Shown: positions 43,231-51,466 of the stretch, in pieces
Position numbering within the stretch: position 1 is the stretch's first letter
Layout of the letters: each line of letters starts with the position of its first letter
Origin: Pedosphaera parvula Ellin514
Lineage (GTDB): Bacteria > Verrucomicrobiota > Verrucomicrobiia > Limisphaerales > Pedosphaeraceae
Assembly: GCF_000172555.1 (NCBI RefSeq)
Contig: NZ_ABOX02000008.1
Coordinates: 1-64,000, forward strand
Length of the DNA: 64,000 nt
Reading direction: 5' to 3'
Notes under the pieces: model-generated
Seen by the model: the letters and a program-made list of their open reading frames with translations, nothing else
What the model was told of the DNA's origin: nothing
The model's database searches: none
Made by a program: the position numbers and the translations under genes

Positions 43231-44106
43231 ATGAAGCCGAAACTTCCATTCGCTTCTCCACGGTGTGAAGAGGGATTCACACTCATTGAGTTGCTGGTCG
43301 TCATTGCGATTATTGCCATCCTGGCCGGACTGTTGTTACCGGTGTTGGGTAAAGGCAAGCAAAAGGCTCAAGGATTACAATGCATGTCCAGCCACCGGCA
43401 ATTAACTTTGGCCTGGAGGATGTATAGTGAGGAGAACAACGACAAGTTGCTCTATGCCAGCCATGATTGGTTGCACCCGGAATCGAGCGCCTATGCCTGG
43501 GTGCTGGGAGATCTGGATTTTAATCCAGCCAATCCTTCGAATTGGGATCCTGACGTCGATATCAAGAAAAGTCCGATTTGGCCATATTGCGGAAATTCAA
43601 CTGAGATATGGAGATGTCCCGCGGACAAATCCTTTGTGACTGTGAATGGAGAACGCAAGTCGCGGGTCAGAAGCATGTCCATGAACCTCTGGGTTGGTGG
43701 GTTCGCCGGTTATGACGGTCTTTTATCCGGGGGCAATGATTTGGTTTATGGCGGCAGCAATTGGCGCATTTATCTGCGGATGTCTGACATGACCGATCCT
43801 GGACCTTCCGGAACGTTTTTGTTAATGGACATGCGTGAGGACAGCATTGATTGGGGTAACTTCGCCACGGATATGCGAGGATGGCCAGACGCGCCTGGAC
43901 AGGTTGGTCTTTATGACCTGCCGGCCAGTTACCATCATCGGGCGGGCGGATTGTCCTTCGCTGATGGGCACGCTGAAATCAAGCGATGGCGCGATAACAG
44001 AACGATGCCGTCGCTCGTACCCAACGGGTTCGTGCCGGACCAATTTAGTTCGCCAAATAATCCTGATGTAATCTGGCTCCAGGAACGTGCCACAAGGGCG
44101 AAGTAA
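43231..44106 (+). CDS. Prepilin-type protein (DUF1559-like pseudopilin)
   Basis: 291 residues from ATG 43231. The prepilin motif EGFTLIELLVVIAIIAILAGLLLPVLGKGK follows a short leader with basic residues (MKPKLPFASPRCE). The rest carries the layout of these surface pseudopilins: CMSSHRQLTLAWRMYSEEN, RCPADKSFV, GGLSFADGHAEIKRWRD. It lies directly upstream of the tmRNA gene. Role in secretion or fibre formation is inferred from the family only. Confidence 0.9.
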   Translation: MKPKLPFASPRCEEGFTLIELLVVIAIIAILAGLLLPVLGKGKQKAQGLQCMSSHRQLTLAWRMYSEENNDKLLYASHDWLHPESSAYAWVLGDLDFNPANPSNWDPDVDIKKSPIWPYCGNSTEIWRCPADKSFVTVNGERKSRVRSMSMNLWVGGFAGYDGLLSGGNDLVYGGSNWRIYLRMSDMTDPGPSGTFLLMDMREDSIDWGNFATDMRGWPDAPGQVGLYDLPASYHHRAGGLSFADGHAEIKRWRDNRTMPSLVPNGFVPDQFSSPNNPDVIWLQERATRAK

Positions 44107-44187
44107 TAATACTAAGCCAAAAGCCAAAAGAGTTTGTGGATGTCTTGACCTTGGCCGCCAGCAAGGCAATATTGTGAGGTCGTTTTC

Positions 44188-44538
44188 GGGGGCGTACTGG
44201 TTTCGACTTGGGAGATACGCCAGAGGCGGCATGCCGAGGATGGTTCGTTGGCCTCGTAAAAAATCGAACCAAAAAATAAAAGCTACTGAAGAATTAGCTC
44301 TCGCGGCTTAATGCCACGACGTTCACTGCTGGACACCTGCTACGGTGGATGAACGCTACAGCAGGTTAGATCAAATGCGGAGACTGCGCGCGGTTGGTCG
44401 AAAAATTTCATGCAGACTAGGCAGTGCGAATCGTGTCAGAGCGTAATCGCATAGCAGAAAACTCTCCTTTGACTAAGCATGTAGTCGCGGCTGGTTGGTT
44501 TGCCAAGGACGCGGGTTCAACTCCCGCCGCCTCCACCA
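44188..44538 (+). ncRNA. ssrA: Transfer-messenger RNA (tmRNA)
   Basis: Begins GGGGGCGTACTGGTTTCGAC and ends CGCCTCCACCA, so the acceptor stem pairs GGGGGCG with CGCCTCC (one G-U pair). The T-arm reads GCGGG-TTCAACT-CCCGC. The internal ORF encodes a tag ending in ATEELALAA followed by TAA (44309-44311), with the usual hydrophobic Ala-Leu-Ala-Ala end recognised by proteases. The resume codon lies some residues upstream (around AAC or TCG codons at about 44260-44268) but cannot be fixed. One-piece form, not permuted. Pseudoknot-forming repeats such as the CTGC/GCAG pairs lie downstream of the tag. The 3' end serves as the left border of an island. Confidence 0.95.
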
Positions 44539-44541
44539 TTT
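44514..44541 (+). repeat. Left copy of the island-bounding 28-bp repeat (3' end of ssrA)
   Basis: A 28-bp stretch (starts GGTTCAACTCCC, ends CTCCACCATTT) that includes the T-arm 3' half and acceptor end of ssrA, and runs 3 bases beyond the CCA. An identical copy lies at 50659-50686. Tyrosine-recombinase islands often target tmRNA or tRNA 3' ends, so this is read as attL. Confidence 0.8.
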
Positions 44542-44597
44542 CATCCTCATTTATAAGCACTTCCGAGTTTATACACAATTCTACCTCGGATTTTCTG

Positions 44598-45828
44598 CAG
44601 GGCAAACGCATCAAAATGATAAAAGGCGTAGGAGGTAATCATGGTCCCAGGAAGCATTGAGTTGTTTGCCTTTGATGCCGCGTTTTTTGGTGGATTCTCG
44701 TTTTAAGAGGTTTAAAGCCAGTCGACGCAAGGTGGCGAGGTTTTCAGCGGCGTGGCCAGAGCGGGCCCGGTTGCGGTCCTCGCCGCATTGCACGTCCAGC
44801 ACCCAGTGCAGGGAGTTTTCCACACTCCAGTGTCCGCGCACGGCACGAGCAAACTTTTCAACGTCCACGTTCAAGCTGCTCAAATAATAGCGCCGTTCCA
44901 CCGTGGGCGCTTGCTGGCCCACCTGCCGCACGCTCTCCACCACGCCCACGCTGCGCAGTCCTGCCCATTGCTGGCGATCAGCAAGCCAGCTGACATCGCC
45001 GCTTTGCCAGTAGCGTCGTGTTTCCAGGCGTCCGTGATCTTTTTCGGTGGTTTCCTTGTAAGCCAGCGCCACGGCATTCTTTTCCACAGGCCGCTCCTGG
45101 TCGTGCCGCGCCACGGCGTCCTCCAGATAGGCTTTGATTTCCTGATGGCACTGGCCCTGGTTGCCTTTGAGCGCCAGCACGTAGTTGGCGTCGGCTTCCA
45201 CAATCTCCCTGGCTATCTCCTTTTGGCACCCCATGGCATCGAGGGTGACAATGCATCCGCTCAACTCCAACACTCGCAACAGTTGCGGCACAGCGGTGAT
45301 TTCATTGGTCTTGTCAGGCACCTGGATTTGGCCCAGCACCAGCGAGTTGCCCGCCGCCCAGGCGCTGACAATCACCCGCGGGGATTGTCCTTGCTCCAGC
45401 GCCCGACGCAGGGCCTTGCCATCCAACGCCACGATTTCATCAGCCACCGTCGCGCGCACCGATTGCGTCCAGCGCATGAAACAGTCCAGAAAGGCTTCCG
45501 GCTTGAGCGCCGCAAACACTCGGTTGAACGTGTCGTGTTTGGGTATCCCATGGCGCAAACGCAGAAACGTCTTGAACCATTTGCGTTTGGCTTTGCCAAA
45601 GTCCTCCATGTCGTTGAAGGTTTCCCCGCCGCACAGCAGGCAGCACAAACCAATCATCAGCACGTCCACCAGTTCGTGGTCGCACCGGCCTTTGACTCGC
45701 GGGTCCCTTATCTCTTTGAAATGTTCGATCAAGTTTTGACGGTGATGCTTTTGCATCCCATCTCATGTACGCATTGTATTTACAAAGTACATACTTTTCT
45801 TCAAAAAAATTTTGATGCGTCTGCCCTG
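44598..45828. mobile_element. ISAs1-family insertion sequence with perfect 10-bp target duplication
   Basis: Terminal inverted repeats: left CAGGGCAAACGCATCAAAAT (44598-44617); right, read in reverse, CAGGGCAGACGCATCAAAAT (45809-45828). They match at 19 of 20 positions. The target duplication GGATTTTCTG flanks both sides (44588-44597 and 45829-45838). Length is 1231 bp with one transposase gene. The intact ends and flanking duplication suggest recent insertion. Confidence 0.92.
44611..45756 (-). CDS. ISAs1-family transposase
   Basis: 381 residues, a DDE-type transposase of the ISAs1 group. It begins HHRQNLIEHFKEIRDPRVKGRCDHELVDVLMIGLCCLLCGGETFNDM, which is the family signature. The catalytic core has VALDGKALRRAL and CIVTLDAMGCQKEIAREIVEADANYVLALKGNQ, and the C-terminus has HWSVENSLHWVLDV. 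Its stop codon overlaps the inner part of the left terminal repeat. The frame is intact. The long plus-strand frame opposite it is a shadow. Confidence 0.95.
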   Translation of the reverse strand: MQKHHRQNLIEHFKEIRDPRVKGRCDHELVDVLMIGLCCLLCGGETFNDMEDFGKAKRKWFKTFLRLRHGIPKHDTFNRVFAALKPEAFLDCFMRWTQSVRATVADEIVALDGKALRRALEQGQSPRVIVSAWAAGNSLVLGQIQVPDKTNEITAVPQLLRVLELSGCIVTLDAMGCQKEIAREIVEADANYVLALKGNQGQCHQEIKAYLEDAVARHDQERPVEKNAVALAYKETTEKDHGRLETRRYWQSGDVSWLADRQQWAGLRSVGVVESVRQVGQQAPTVERRYYLSSLNVDVEKFARAVRGHWSVENSLHWVLDVQCGEDRNRARSGHAAENLATLRRLALNLLKRESTKKRGIKGKQLNASWDHDYLLRLLSF

Positions 45829-45921
45829 GGATTTTCTGTACGATTTCTGAAGATGTGATACGCCAATCACTGCGCGCTTTTCCAGGGGTTTACGCGGATT
45901 GCTGAGAAGGTTATCGCAAAA

Positions 45922-48900
45922 CTACTGTTCAACAACTTTGTAGAATCGAATTGGAAGGTTGGTTGCCGACGAATCCATCACTTGCAGCGTTCCGGTCACC
46001 GCTCCATTGGTCAGAATTGGAACCCAGTTCACGAAGTCCGCCGACGAATAGACAATCACCTGCCCGTGACCGGACAGCCCATTGAGCTGAAAACCAAACC
46101 CTCCACTGCCAAACTGCACTTGCGAGTCGAAGGAGGGACTGGTGCGTAACACTATGAGGCTGGCGGGGAGGCTCGTCACCAAGCCAATGGCGTTACTGAC
46201 CGCACATTGATAATTCCCCGCTCCAGCCAAGGGCACATTCGTCAACACCAAAGAGGCATTCGTCGCACCGTTGATTTTGGTTCCATTAAACTGCCACTGG
46301 TAACCCAGAGGGGCCATGCCCGCTGGCGTCACCGCAAAGGTGACATCCGCCCCAGCATTTATCAGCCGTGAGAAAGGTTGTCTCACGATAAAAGGCTCGT
46401 CATCATTCACAAGAGCCAGACTGTGATAAGTACCCGCAGCAATCGCCACCACATTACCCAGCCCTGGTGGCACGTTCGTTTGCCCATCAGTATTATTTTT
46501 TCCCCAAGCCAGCACCGTCCCGTCCTGCTTCAGCGCCATATTGTGGTAATATCCGGCTGCCACTGCCACAACATTACTTAATCCAACAGGCACGTTCGTC
46601 TGACCGTAGGAGTTGTCGCCCCAACTCGCCAGCGAGCCATCGCTTTTTAATGCCATGTTGTGATAGCTGCCTGCCGCGATGGCCACGACATTGCTTAATC
46701 CAACGGGCACATTGGTCTGACCTTGGGAGTTGCTGCCCCACGCGATCACTGTGCCGTCCGCTTTAAGTGCCAGGCTGTGGTAGGCACCTCCGGCGATGGC
46801 GACCACGTTGCTCAACCCTGTAGGCACGTTCGTCAGGCCTGAAGCGTTGTTTCCCCAAGTGACCACCTGGCCATCACCTTTCAAAGCCAGACTATGAAAA
46901 TTCCCAGCTGCAATCGCGACCACGTTGCTCAGGTGTGGGGGAACCGTTGCCTGGTGGTAGTTCGACGCCCCCCAGGCAGTGACTAAACCGTCGGCCTTCA
47001 GAGCCAGAATATGGTCAAGGCCAGAGGCAATGGCCACCGCGTTGCTCAGACCGGCAGGCACGTTGGTTTGACCATAATAGTTGTCACCCCAGACGAGGAC
47101 GGTGCCATCACTTCTCAAGCTCAAACTATGAAAAATGCCTCCAGCGATTGCCACAGGATTCGTCAAGGTAGTCGGGACGTTGGTAGCACCATAGGTATTC
47201 CTCCCCCAAGCCAGCACGAAGGCAGGGGCGACCTGCACTGTTGCGTTGGAGCTGGCAACTGAACCGTAGGCGTTGTTGACCACGACCTGGTAGCTACCCG
47301 CATCACCCTGTTGGACATCGCTCAAAGCAAGCGTTCGGTTGGTGGCCCCATCGATGTTGGTTCCGTTCAAACGCCACTGGTAGCTGAACGGTTCTGACCC
47401 GGTGGCGGTGACGGTAAGGGCGATGCTTGCGTGGATCGGCAAGCGGTAGTTCAAGGGCTGTACCACCACCTTCGGAGCTGCGACATTGACGCTCAGTGTT
47501 GCGTTGGAACTAGCAGTACCGTATTGATTGTTCACGATGATGCTGTACAGGCCTGCATTGTCAGCTTGGATGTTGGTCAGAGACAAGGACGTATTAGTGG
47601 CTCCGTTAATATCGGTGCCGTTGAACTGCCATTGGTAACTGAGCGGGGGGGTGCCAAAAACCGAGATGTTCCAGGCTGCATTTGTGCCTGCGGATGCAAC
47701 CTGGCTGCTCGGGGGGGTGTCAAATGCAGGCGGTGTTGGGCCAGGTGAATAAGTGACCTGGTCTACCCAGGCCGAATCACTTAGATAGGTAGCACCAGGA
47801 GTGTAGAAACTCCATTCCAAGACATGATTGCCCTCAGGAATGTAAATCGTTTTGTGCTGCCACCCCGACGTACGGGTGGGCAGGTAAAATTGTTGCAATC
47901 CATCGATGGAAAACCCCAAACGCTCCTGACCCCAGTAAGAATTGAGCATGCACCAAAAGCTTAAAGTGCCAGGCCCGGTAACGGTTGTTTGAAGCAGGGA
48001 TTGTTCACCGGTGTAAGATAAGGGACTGCTTTGCGCCGCTTCCACACCGTCATGCGAAGTGATCGATTCTGCAAACCACGGCTTGTTGGTACTGGTCGTC
48101 CAAATTAGTTCGACTGCGTTCAGTGAAGAAGGCAGATCATTGACGGTAGCGAAGATTCCTGAGTTGGTAGCGATGCCAAAGACGTTGCTCACCACCAGTT
48201 CGTAAAAGCCCGAGTTGGCATCCACTACATTGGTCACGGCAAAGCGCGAAGCCGTTGCCCCAGGGATCTCCTTGCCATTGAGCCGCCACTGATAGCTCAG
48301 AGGTTGGCTTCCGCCAACAGTGACGGCAAGGTTCAGATTTCCCCCAAGGGTGAGCAGTTGATTGGAAGTCTGGCTGAGAAAAATTGGAGGAGAATGAGTC
48401 ACCGCCAAGGTGGCGTTGGAGGTGGTGAGCAAGCCGTTGCCGTTATTGAGGACAGCACTGTACGTGCCGGAGTCGGCTGGCTGGATATTGGTTAGAGTAA
48501 GGGCTGAATTGGTCGCTCCGGCGATATTGGTGCCATTCGCCAGCCACTGGTAACTAATCGGCAATGAACTGACCGCACCGACTGTGAATCGTGCGTTCAT
48601 GCCGCTGTATAACGTCCGGTTTGCGGGCTGCCGTACGATCATCAAGGGCGAAGTTTGCACCAGTGCAAGATCAAAGGAAAAGCCGGATGAAATGGCTGTC
48701 ACGTTGCTCAATCCCACAGGCGCGAAATCCCCAGAACCCCAAGCCACCACGGTGCTGTCGTCTCTCAGCGCGACACTGTGGAAACCAGACGCGGAAATCG
48801 ATACCACATGGTCTAACCCTGCAGGAACAATGTCTTCCGCTCCCCAGGTCACGACCGTTCCGTCCTCCTTCAGAGCCACACTGTGGTTTTCTCCCGCAGC

Positions 48901-49035
48901 AACAGCGACCACATTGGCAAGACCCTCGGGTACATCACTTTGCCCGGCAGAATCATTGCCCCATGCAACGACGGTGCCATCGCGCTGGACGGCCAGTGCG
49001 TAATAGTCCCCTGCGGCGATGGCGAGTTGACTCAT
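45922..49035 (-). CDS. Large RCC1-repeat/Ig-domain protein, 5' end abutting an IS
   Basis: About 1037 residues from ATG 49035. The N-terminal ~150 residues and the part from 590 to 880 carry RCC1-type repeats (for example VVAIAGGAYHSLALKADGTVIAWGSN-QGQTNVP). Between and after them are about five immunoglobulin-like domains (I-set type: SYQWLANGTNIAGATNSALTLTNIQPADSGTYS). The protein has no signal peptide although such proteins are usually secreted. The gene begins within the outer terminal repeat of the neighbouring IS at 49026-49050, so it probably lost its original 5' end. Possible surface or adhesion protein. Confidence 0.8.
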   Translation of the reverse strand: MSQLAIAAGDYYALAVQRDGTVVAWGNDSAGQSDVPEGLANVVAVAAGENHSVALKEDGTVVTWGAEDIVPAGLDHVVSISASGFHSVALRDDSTVVAWGSGDFAPVGLSNVTAISSGFSFDLALVQTSPLMIVRQPANRTLYSGMNARFTVGAVSSLPISYQWLANGTNIAGATNSALTLTNIQPADSGTYSAVLNNGNGLLTTSNATLAVTHSPPIFLSQTSNQLLTLGGNLNLAVTVGGSQPLSYQWRLNGKEIPGATASRFAVTNVVDANSGFYELVVSNVFGIATNSGIFATVNDLPSSLNAVELIWTTSTNKPWFAESITSHDGVEAAQSSPLSYTGEQSLLQTTVTGPGTLSFWCMLNSYWGQERLGFSIDGLQQFYLPTRTSGWQHKTIYIPEGNHVLEWSFYTPGATYLSDSAWVDQVTYSPGPTPPAFDTPPSSQVASAGTNAAWNISVFGTPPLSYQWQFNGTDINGATNTSLSLTNIQADNAGLYSIIVNNQYGTASSNATLSVNVAAPKVVVQPLNYRLPIHASIALTVTATGSEPFSYQWRLNGTNIDGATNRTLALSDVQQGDAGSYQVVVNNAYGSVASSNATVQVAPAFVLAWGRNTYGATNVPTTLTNPVAIAGGIFHSLSLRSDGTVLVWGDNYYGQTNVPAGLSNAVAIASGLDHILALKADGLVTAWGASNYHQATVPPHLSNVVAIAAGNFHSLALKGDGQVVTWGNNASGLTNVPTGLSNVVAIAGGAYHSLALKADGTVIAWGSNSQGQTNVPVGLSNVVAIAAGSYHNMALKSDGSLASWGDNSYGQTNVPVGLSNVVAVAAGYYHNMALKQDGTVLAWGKNNTDGQTNVPPGLGNVVAIAAGTYHSLALVNDDEPFIVRQPFSRLINAGADVTFAVTPAGMAPLGYQWQFNGTKINGATNASLVLTNVPLAGAGNYQCAVSNAIGLVTSLPASLIVLRTSPSFDSQVQFGSGGFGFQLNGLSGHGQVIVYSSADFVNWVPILTNGAVTGTLQVMDSSATNLPIRFYKVVEQ

Positions 49036-49050
49036 AATTAATGACACCGG
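49026..49050. repeat. Outer left terminal-repeat-like sequence of the second IS
   Basis: A degenerate copy of the IS end, sharing GTTG-CTCA and AATGACACCGG with the inner left end at 49083-49109. Together with a similar sequence at 50403-50430 it forms a second, outer pair around the IS. Confidence 0.55.
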
Positions 49051-49082
49051 AGAGAGGTTGGGAAGCCGGACTGAAGGAATAC

Positions 49083-50380
49083 GTTGCCTCACGGGAAAAT
49101 GACACCGACAAACTTGGAGAATGAAGATGCCAAAGAGCAGTTGTCGGACGGAAGAGTTGGAACGTTTGCGGAGGCGGTATGCCGGTCGAGGGCGGGAAGG
49201 AAAAACGCGGATGCTCGATGAGTTTTGTGAACATCATGGCTATGATCGCAAGCATGCGATCAAGTTGTTGGGGGATCAATTGCCCAAGCCCAAGGGCGGA
49301 GTGCGCCCCGGGGCCGAACCGGTCTATGAGCCGGTGCGTGAGGTGGTCGAGCGGATCTGGAAAGCCAGTGAACAGCTTTGTGGCAAGCGGCTGGAACCGG
49401 CGCTGGCCCTGTGGTTGCCGCATTATGGCAAGCACTACGGCAGTCTTTTGCCAGCACAGAAGAAGCTCTTGGGAAAGGTCAGTGCCGCGACCCTGGACCG
49501 GCTGCTGGCGCCGCTCAAAGCGGAAGTCCCTCGCCGGTTATGTGGCACCCGGCCCGGCACGCTGTTGCGGACCCAGATTCCCATTCAGGGGGAAGTGTGG
49601 GATGAGCAACGTCCGGGATTTTTGGAGGCGGACAGCGTGGCGCATTGCGGTTCCAGCCTGGCGGGTGATTTCATTTGGAGCCTGACCTACACGTGTTTGG
49701 GGAGTGGGTGGACGGAAGGTCGGGCCGTGTGGAACAAGGGTGCCCAAGGGGTGTTGGAGCAAACCCGGGACGTGGAAAAAAACCTGCCATTTCCTTTGCT
49801 GGGGATGGATTTTGACAATGGGAGCGAATGGCTGAACTGGCATCTGGTGCGTTACCTGCAGGAGCGCGTGGTGCCCGTAAAACTCACCCGCTCACGCCCT
49901 TATCATAAAGATGACAATGCGCATGTGGAGCAGAAGAACTGGATGTGGCCGCGGCAGGTTCTGGGCTATGCCCGGTTGGAATCTCCGGCAGCGGTGCCCT
50001 TGATCAACCAGCTTTACAAGGAAACCTGGGGGCCATTGCAGAACTTTTTTCTGCCCTCAGCCAAGCTGGTGGCCAAGCATCGGGAAGGCAGCCGCTGGGT
50101 TCGCCGTCACGACCGTCCGCAGACGGCCTACCAGTGGCTGGTGAGCAGCGGACAACTGGGTAGGAAACAGGCGCAACGGTTGCGCGACTGGTATTACGCC
50201 GTCGATCCCTTTGAACTGGCCAGGCAAACGGATAAACAACTCAGACCGATCTTAAAATGAGGACGGGATGGAAGAATGAGAAATTTTTTTGCCCCTGCTG
50301 CTGCAGCAGCAGGGGCAAAAGGACCCTCCTGACGGAGGGAAAAACAATAAACACGTCGGTGTCATTTAATGTGAGGCAAC
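49083..50380. mobile_element. IS element with inner terminal inverted repeats
   Basis: The left end (49083-49109) begins GTTGCCTCAC and ends AATGACACCGAC. The right end (50355-50380) is its approximate reverse complement, GTCGGTGTCATTTAATGTGA followed by GGCAAC. Length is 1298 bp, with one transposase gene in plus direction. A similar outer pair lies at 49026-49050 and 50403-50430, so the element is flanked by a second set of ends. No clear target-site duplication was found. It ends close to or within the start of the RCC1/Ig gene. Confidence 0.82.
49121..50260 (+). CDS. DDE/rve-type transposase (integrase catalytic core)
   Basis: 379 residues. A helical N-terminus (ERLRRRYAGRGREGKTRMLDEFCEHHGYDRKHAIKLL) is followed by the catalytic domain: PGFLEADSVAHCGSSLAGDFIWSLTYTCL (first Asp), PFPLLGMDFDNGSEWLNWHLVRYL (second Asp), and RPYHKDDNAHVEQKNWMWPRQ (Glu region). 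This is the rve-like layout of an IS family I recognise by sequence but cannot name with certainty. GGAG lies a few bases upstream; ATG 49127 is also possible. The frame is intact. Confidence 0.88.
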   Translation: MKMPKSSCRTEELERLRRRYAGRGREGKTRMLDEFCEHHGYDRKHAIKLLGDQLPKPKGGVRPGAEPVYEPVREVVERIWKASEQLCGKRLEPALALWLPHYGKHYGSLLPAQKKLLGKVSAATLDRLLAPLKAEVPRRLCGTRPGTLLRTQIPIQGEVWDEQRPGFLEADSVAHCGSSLAGDFIWSLTYTCLGSGWTEGRAVWNKGAQGVLEQTRDVEKNLPFPLLGMDFDNGSEWLNWHLVRYLQERVVPVKLTRSRPYHKDDNAHVEQKNWMWPRQVLGYARLESPAAVPLINQLYKETWGPLQNFFLPSAKLVAKHREGSRWVRRHDRPQTAYQWLVSSGQLGRKQAQRLRDWYYAVDPFELARQTDKQLRPILK

Positions 50381-50402
50381 AAATACCCAAATCCGGTCCA
50401 AT

Positions 50403-50430
50403 CCCCGGTGTCATTTATCCTTGAGGCAAC
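50403..50430. repeat. Outer right terminal-repeat-like sequence of the second IS
   Basis: Starts CCCCGGTGTCATTTATCC and ends TTGAGGCAAC, close to the inner right end but not identical. It lies about 22 bp beyond the inner end, mirroring the outer copy on the left. Confidence 0.6.
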
Positions 50431-50658
50431 AGGCTGGGCTGCTGCGGGCGGGGTTAACCCTTAGCTCTCTCCACTCGATGATCTGAGAGGGGATGAGGGT
50501 ATGTGTCCCATGCCTCCGATTTCTGAAATTTTCTGAAAAAAATATTTCGCATGGCATGTAGTCACGTGCGTGTTAAACTTTTTAAAAGATGCAGACGACA
50601 GTCTTAAATACGCGGTTTTATGGGCGATTTGGTGAATATTGCTCAGGTAGCCAAACAA

Positions 50659-50686
50659 GGTTCAACTCCCGCCGCCTCCACCATTT
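50659..50686 (+). repeat. Right copy of the island-bounding 28-bp repeat
   Basis: Identical to 44514-44541. The sequence before it (CAGGTAGCCAAACAA) does not pair with the T-arm, so it is not a second tmRNA gene. It is read as attR. The stretch 50431-50658 to its left holds no gene I can support. Confidence 0.82.
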
Positions 50687-50782
50687 TTTATTCCTGTTTA
50701 CCAGGGATTTTCTGCTTCATTTGTTTTCCTGCGCAGATTTCGAGAGGAGTTCTGATCTTTTCCATGGTATCAGCGGCCGACC

Positions 50783-51124
50783 TTAATGCGTAGCTACAGT
50801 TGCCATTTTTTCGCACTCCTCGGCGCATCGCTCACAGGCAGCAGCACAGCGCTGGCAATGCTCCATTTTAAACTTGCGGCATTCCTCTCCGCAGGCACGG
50901 CAAATTTCTGCGCAGGCACGGCATAATTCACCCGCAAACTCAGAGTCGCTAGACATGAAGGCTGAAGCAGTGAAGCAGATTTTCGCACAATCTCTATCGA
51001 GATTAATGCAACGGGCCATCATTTTCACGTCATTCTCCCTGAGGCATGCAGTGGCGCAGCTTTCACATTCGATTGCACATTCATTGCAAGCCTTTATGCA
51101 GCTTTCGTATTGCTCATTTATCAT
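50783..51124 (-). CDS. DUF326/copper-storage-like four-helix Cys-rich protein
   Basis: 113 residues with about 19 Cys, arranged as CxxxC pairs along four helices: ESCIKACNECAIECESCATACLREN, RCINLDRDCAKICFTASAF, ELCRACAEICRACGEECRKF and HCQRCAAACERCAEECEKMA. This is the pattern of Csp-type proteins that bind many Cu(I) ions in the core of a helical bundle. No signal peptide is present, so it is probably cytosolic. No copper ATPase or other metal gene lies adjacent. Confidence 0.9.
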   Translation of the reverse strand: MINEQYESCIKACNECAIECESCATACLRENDVKMMARCINLDRDCAKICFTASAFMSSDSEFAGELCRACAEICRACGEECRKFKMEHCQRCAAACERCAEECEKMATVATH

Positions 51125-51466
51125 ATTCTCTCCTTTTGGTCCATGCCTGCCGGGCAGTTCAGGTCTAAAAGCACGAGCCTGTTTTACGGTTGCACAAATT
51201 TATGAGAGAACAAAATGTTATTTCATGGAAAATTCAAACCGCTTGCAAATCCGGCCTTAAGGCATCTTTTTCAACGAGATTTCGGTGCATTCTACATCAG
51301 GAAAACTACTAAAGCCCTTCGCCAAATCTATTAGCAGGGCTTACTTCGCTGCTTTGGAAGCAATTTTCCTGAACCCCACGGATGAATAGTAGAAAAACTA
51401 AAAAAATGAATCCCGGGCTGTTTTGAGTTTAAAAAGCGTTGTGAGTAGGTTTAAAGTCGACGCCCT
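51125..51466. other. 342-bp intergenic region between divergent genes
   Basis: No gene, repeat or strong structure is seen. The region presumably holds the promoters of the Cys-rich protein and of the secreted protein at 51467. Confidence 0.5.

Larger units (their letters stand above)
44514..50686. mobile_element. Remnant genomic island inserted at ssrA
   Basis: Bounded by the two identical 28-bp att-like repeats. The interior contains an ISAs1-type element, a large RCC1/Ig gene and a second IS. No recombinase or integrase gene was found inside, so the island appears to be immobile, with its integrase lost or replaced by insertion sequences. Integration at ssrA leaves the tmRNA 3' end intact on the left. 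The right copy lacks the remaining tmRNA sequence. Confidence 0.7.

Noticed and set aside
44752-45858. 368-codon plus-strand frame opposite the ISAs1 transposase
   Set aside because: Shadow of the transposase gene; it also runs through the terminal repeat.
50659-50686. Possible second tmRNA or tRNA gene end
   Set aside because: Only 28 bp match; the preceding bases cannot form the T-stem or acceptor stem, so it is an attachment-site duplicate.
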